This document shows, piece by piece, positions 59,891 through 64,000 of a stretch of 64,000 nt of DNA. Under the pieces are notes generated by a model that was not told where the DNA came from, did not search any database, and saw only the letters and a program-made list of their open reading frames with translations. Position numbers and translations under genes: made by a program. Within the stretch, counting starts at the first letter, position 1; every line of letters begins with the position of its first letter. This DNA is from Moringa oleifera. Lineage: Eukaryota > Streptophyta > Magnoliopsida > Brassicales > Moringaceae. The stretch spans positions 1,962,501 to 2,026,500 of the forward strand of contig JAJFZO010000896.1 in the NCBI GenBank assembly GCA_021397835.1. The letters run 5' to 3'.

Positions 59891-60465
59891 TTCGCTGTAC
59901 AACAATCACTGACGCCGTGGAAGCCTCATGTGTAATTGAGTTGGCATGTTTGTTAAGAAGAAGGCCAACAGCCGCCTCTCTTTATCGTTAGCATTACAGA
60001 CAACACTTTGCAGTGTTAAGACATCCACAAACTTACAAATAGAGGCTTGATTTCATCATTCGCCTATACTTGTATTCTTGCAAGTCCAACAATGTAAGAA
60101 GTCACAGAAGCTAATCATCAATGGTTACATGCACATGGGGTGCTTTTCTTTGGGAGGGGAACAAGGCAACACCACTTACTTGAATTAATTACTTAAAGCT
60201 CTGCCCTTTTTTATTTCAAGGCTTTGCTTAATTATTTACTACATATAAAGTCAAAGCCACTGGGTTTAGACCATCTTCTCATTTCTGATTCGTGCATGAC
60301 TCAAAATGTTAATTAATTTGGTTGATAAACATGATTGTATTAAATATTTCCGATTAAAATCTGGCTTGGTTTCACTATACGTCACTTTACATTCAATCTT
60401 TGACCGTCCTTCGTTCTATATTAAATCCAAGGGATTCAAAATAATAAACCCAACTTCTTGTTAAC
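59891..60465. other. Upstream flank of DREPP, no gene
   Basis: Lower repeat content than the rest of the window. No open frame of note. It probably contains more of the DREPP promoter. Confidence 0.4.
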
Positions 60466-60473
60466 TGACGTCA
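60466..60473. promoter_or_regulatory. TGACGTCA palindrome
   Basis: The 8-bp palindrome TGACGTCA is a strong bZIP/TGA-factor type site. A TATA-like TATATATAAAAA (60634-60645) lies 160 bp downstream on the plus strand, but no gene follows. Confidence 0.3.
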
Positions 60474-62539
60474 TATATATGCAACAGAGATAAGACATCA
60501 TTTTCCAATTGACAAATAGCACCAAATATCGGTTATTAATTTTATCGTAAACCAAAAGGAAAATTGAAAGTGGGGATCGAAGCCAAAAAGTTTGCACAAC
60601 ATGTCGACGAAGGACCGGCCGGATGATTTGACATATATATAAAAAGAGTGAAGGGAGGGGAATTAAATGGTTGAGGCAATAGGTGACAGATAATAAAAGA
60701 AATATTTAGCGTGGGGTCAATTGCTTTTGGACGAATCAAAGCATGACAGAAACTTAGCGTTTGAGTGCACAACTCGATTAACACACTGGGGGGGATAGCT
60801 TGTGGTTATCAGACTCTTACTGTCATCTTGATAATGAAATCCTGATTTCATTAACTTTCCTAATTCTAATATCTTTAATGATCGTCCAACATGACATGCC
60901 ACATTTTTTCCAACTGAAGCATATCAATAAACACCGTTCTTTCATCTCAATTTTGTTTTTTTAATCATAATTAACAAGTAATAGTAAACTTCTTGTTGTA
61001 TCAAACAACCAAAAATAAAAGAACAAGTGATGCTCTTAATACACCAAACAACAATTATAAACGCAAAATGACAAAAACCCAAACTACGTATCAAGTTAAG
61101 GAGGGTAGCCCAAAGATCATCAGACCAACTACACTAACACACAATATGGTGATGATACTGTTTTCATAAGAGACCTAAATTCATAATAAAGGTACTTGGG
61201 TTCGCTTGAGCCCACCAAAAAACACACTTTTAGAAGCAACATGCTAGACTAAAAAAGTTAGAAAGCCAACTAGGTATCTACGGGAGGCACGCTAGAATGT
61301 TAGAGGCATGCTCGCCTAGTCAACACAAGCATGTCATCACTCGAGACCAATAAGCATGCAAAAGTACTAAATGAATAGAAGATTAACTAATAGACAAATC
61401 GATATCTCACATACCAAGGTAAGGACAAAACGTACCCACGGCACAATAATAAAAATAAGCTTTGACCAAGCTATGTAAGCAGATCCTCAAGTATATTTTT
61501 CATTTAGCCATTCTTTCCCTAGTTTAACTCTATTGGACTCAATATTGACTTGCCCATCACAGGGTGCATCGGTCACTTAGTGCGTCCCTTAATCGTGTTT
61601 CTGCTTTGTAGTTCCCAAGCTAATCACCTTATTATCATCATCATCATTACATGGGGCCACACTTCCATGTGTCCTTATCTAGTTACACGATAATTTCAAG
61701 TAGCATCATATGCATTCCAAGCTATTGGCTTCTATCACAACTATAACTTAAAACAATGCAGGAGCTGTAAAAACTTCTTCATAGAGAGATCCTAAGAAGT
61801 TAATCTAGAATTTTAGATATATGGTTATTGATGTCTCTTGAGAGTTAACTTAAGATCTGCAAAAAAAGGGAAAAAAAAGTCTAACGCTTGAGTCTAAAAT
61901 ATTTATCAAATGAACATGAAATACTAAAATAAATGATACATGTGCTTTAGTTAAGCAATAAGGGAGATTATTTTGATTAAATTGGAGTGTTTTTCTAATG
62001 TGTAGTCATTAAATGATTTTCATAATTTGCAAGTAGTTATGATGAGTGGAAAATGAGATAGTTTGACAAGAAGTTGTTTATGTAACATATACCACCAAAT
62101 TCAAGTTGACCTAGGGATTATGTTGCTAGTTTTTAAGTTGATCTAGCACTATGCTTTCCTTACCTTTTAAACTAAGATGTAGGACACATGTCCCAATCTA
62201 AACTCGCCAAAATCAACTTGATTAGGTTGCTTGATTATGTGTTTCATTCTAATTGATTGGAGGAGTTCGTCTCATATATGTCACAATTTAGGAACACTTT
62301 TGTAAAAGCAAGACTAGTCATAAGATATGTTGTGGGCCAAACTACTCCATAGGGAATGTTAATTTGGTGACATGAAGAATCCAAAGGCTCTTTACCAATG
62401 CCATCTACCTTAAGAAAATTTTTATTGATATTAAGTCTAAGTCCTAAGCTGGGTTAGGCAATCGTACCCTGGTGGTTGTTCAACCTGTTTCTATTGCAAC
62501 CATAAAGAAAAAAAAAAGTCTGCAATATCTATTACTCTT
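60474..62539. other. Intergenic DNA without recognised gene
   Basis: The minus-strand frames at 60542-60784 and 60717-60902 do not resemble known proteins, have no gene context and are taken as chance. The stretch 61200-61740 is less AT-rich but also without recognisable content. Confidence 0.45.
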
Positions 62540-63280
62540 TCTACTACTAAGAGGAATGTTTAAGGACCCTCTAAAAAAGGAAAAGAGACAATGGGTCACG
62601 ATGCTCAAATCTTGGTATGTTTGATCTAGATAATACCCTTGATCCTTTTCCATAAGTAGCTCTGACAGAGGAAAGCTTAGTTTTCAATCTTGCCACCACC
62701 TATATGGTTTGCTGCATTGTAAAATACTCCTTAAAAGGGACTTATTGGGCATTAAATGGCTAGAAAGACAACAACAAGTTTGTTGGGGAGGCCATATGTG
62801 CTTTTCTTTAGGCAAAGTTTAATGCTTTGATGCTCATATGTTTTTGATAAGTAAGATTATTTATCTATCCTTTTTTCTTTTTTGAGCTTGAACTTTTCAT
62901 TTTGTATGATCTGATGATTCAAAAGTAGATATTCATTACTAAGAAGTGTGCCCTTATCTCTTAGAATTTTGTTGAGCCTTCGTAGGACCATAAAGGCTTT
63001 AATCACACAAGATTGATGTCATCAATGTCTTATTTGAGCCGCATGAGAAGGTTGCGCCTCTAAAGATTAAGCTAAACCAGAAGCTAGTAAGCTATAAAGG
63101 AAACAATAGAGCAAACAATTTCTTTTATAGAATCTTTTCAAGGCTAAATTGAAAGAGAAGTTAGGGGAGAACTAGTGTCAAGCCAAGCTATAAGAGGTAA
63201 GACATGTTGTAATAGAATAATACATGCCTTTCAAGGAGTGTACCACATTTCAATCGCGAGAACCTTAGCATGAAATATTT
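62540..63280 (+). pseudogene. Possible fragment of a retroelement extra ORF
   Basis: Short plus-strand pieces (TTYMVCCIVKYSLKGTYWAL, FVGEAICAFLQAKFNALM, and a Lys/Glu-rich stretch near 63150) look like fragments of the coiled-coil ORF type seen at 33400-34450. A donor-like GTAAGATTATTT follows near 62850. Stops are frequent and no shared signature was confirmed. Confidence 0.25.
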
Positions 63281-63369
63281 GGAGCAATCATCAATCTTTT
63301 CAAGTGTGATCAGTTAACAAAAATTTTTCTTTTGGGAATTACAAAAAAGAAGGGCAAATTGGTTATTTT

Positions 63370-63460
63370 TTTTTTTAAGAAAATGGGTTCAAGAGTTGGC
63401 TACATGTGAGGAAGGATTAGCACCCATAACGTCTAATATTAGTATCAATTACATTAATTT
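63370..63460. repeat. LTR-end block related to L1 and L3 termini
   Basis: The segment with GGGTTCAAGAGTTGGCTACA and GAGGAAGGATTAGCACCC resembles 10250-10312 and 7060-7122 in the same orientation. It suggests that another minus-oriented LTR end of the same superfamily lies at the right border of the window. Confidence 0.5.
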
Positions 63461-64000
63461 TAGTTTTTCAAATTTTAAATAAAATAGAATTTCAAAATTC
63501 TTATGCATGATAAGGGTTATTTAGGAAGCATATAAAGACTTCACAATCATTCTATTTTTTATGTTCTAATTTTTTTTCCAGTAGAAAAAAACTTCATAAT
63601 TGTTTCATCCATTTTCTTCCAAAACTAGGAATATTAAGGCCTATTCTAATATTGAAATGAAAAAAATGAATGAGATATTCTCATTTTTACCACATGTATA
63701 ACTAAGGAATGCCACATGCTTGCAATATAACAAATGGAGTACATCATCATTTTAATTTTATATTATGACTCCCTAATACGTTTATACTACCGATGATTTA
63801 AATATGATATCTACATAGCACATGAAATCATTATAACTTCAAAAAAATTGTAGTGAGCATATTCAGAATTTGATAATTATTAATATACCAACATTATGAG
63901 GGCTATTCCATCAACTTTTTCCTACTTTAAATATCAGCATGATTTAAAGATGAACTATACTAAATGTAAGAATCAAAATTATGACTACTCTCATAAATTC
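63461..64000. other. AT-rich DNA, nothing recognised
   Basis: No coding, repeat or structural signal beyond AT richness. It may be the body of the LTR whose end lies at 63370-63460. Confidence 0.4.

Noticed and set aside
60700..60840. microRNA-type foldback
   Set aside because: CATGACAG and CTGTCATC can pair for only about eight bases; the rest does not fold.
60542..60902. Minus-strand protein frames
   Set aside because: No recognisable content, no splice or promoter context, and the lengths are expected by chance.

Overview
The window is nuclear DNA of a flowering plant, probably a eudicot. It is AT-rich and consists mostly of decayed, nested transposable elements. One intact host gene lies near the right end: a four-exon plasma-membrane cation-binding protein of the DREPP/PCaP family (58297-59246, minus strand). 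I see no rRNA or tRNA gene, no CRISPR array and no bacterial-type operon. Apart from the DREPP gene, every coding trace is interrupted by stops or frameshifts.

Layout. 1-6870: remains of a minus-strand Ty3/gypsy element of the Tat/Ogre type ('A': RT, protease, and a separate upstream ORF), then LTR-like DNA. 6880-11925: two minus-oriented LTR-like blocks around an internal region with a primer-binding site, a 46-bp-period tandem array and a polypurine tract but no coding sequence ('K', a possible non-autonomous element). 11926-15985: three tandem units of about 1.4 kb. 15919-21400: a plus-strand Tat-type element ('P') with protease, RT, RNase H, a second RNase H, integrase and a 3' repeat array, all decayed. 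21400-24064: LTR fragments. 24065-33236: a 9.2-kb decayed CACTA element ('C0') with TNP2-like and TNP1-like genes. 33237-36000: more retroelement-derived DNA.

36000-55760 is a minus-strand Tat-type element ('B') broken by five insertions. Four are CACTA-type elements: C1 37107-41891 (target duplication TCT), C2 from 42036 (right end lost), C3 45908-49421 (AAC/AAT) and C4 49629-51657 (ATG). The fifth is a MITE-like element at 53241-53924. Joining the flanks restores the order of the B domains, which supports the element boundaries. The CACTA elements fall into three groups by subterminal motif: C0 with C3, C1 with C4, and C2 alone.

The most notable cargo is in C4. It carries four consecutive exons of a Ulp1/SENP-type SUMO protease C-terminal domain with GT-AG introns and a stop codon. 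Other structural oddities are a 30-bp perfect inverted duplication in an LTR, a tandem array whose units end in a snap-back gag/protease fragment, and a GC-rich minisatellite in C3 with six copies of the palindrome CCATGCATGG. I found no convincing new biological system. The unusual content is gene capture and structural rearrangement within transposons.
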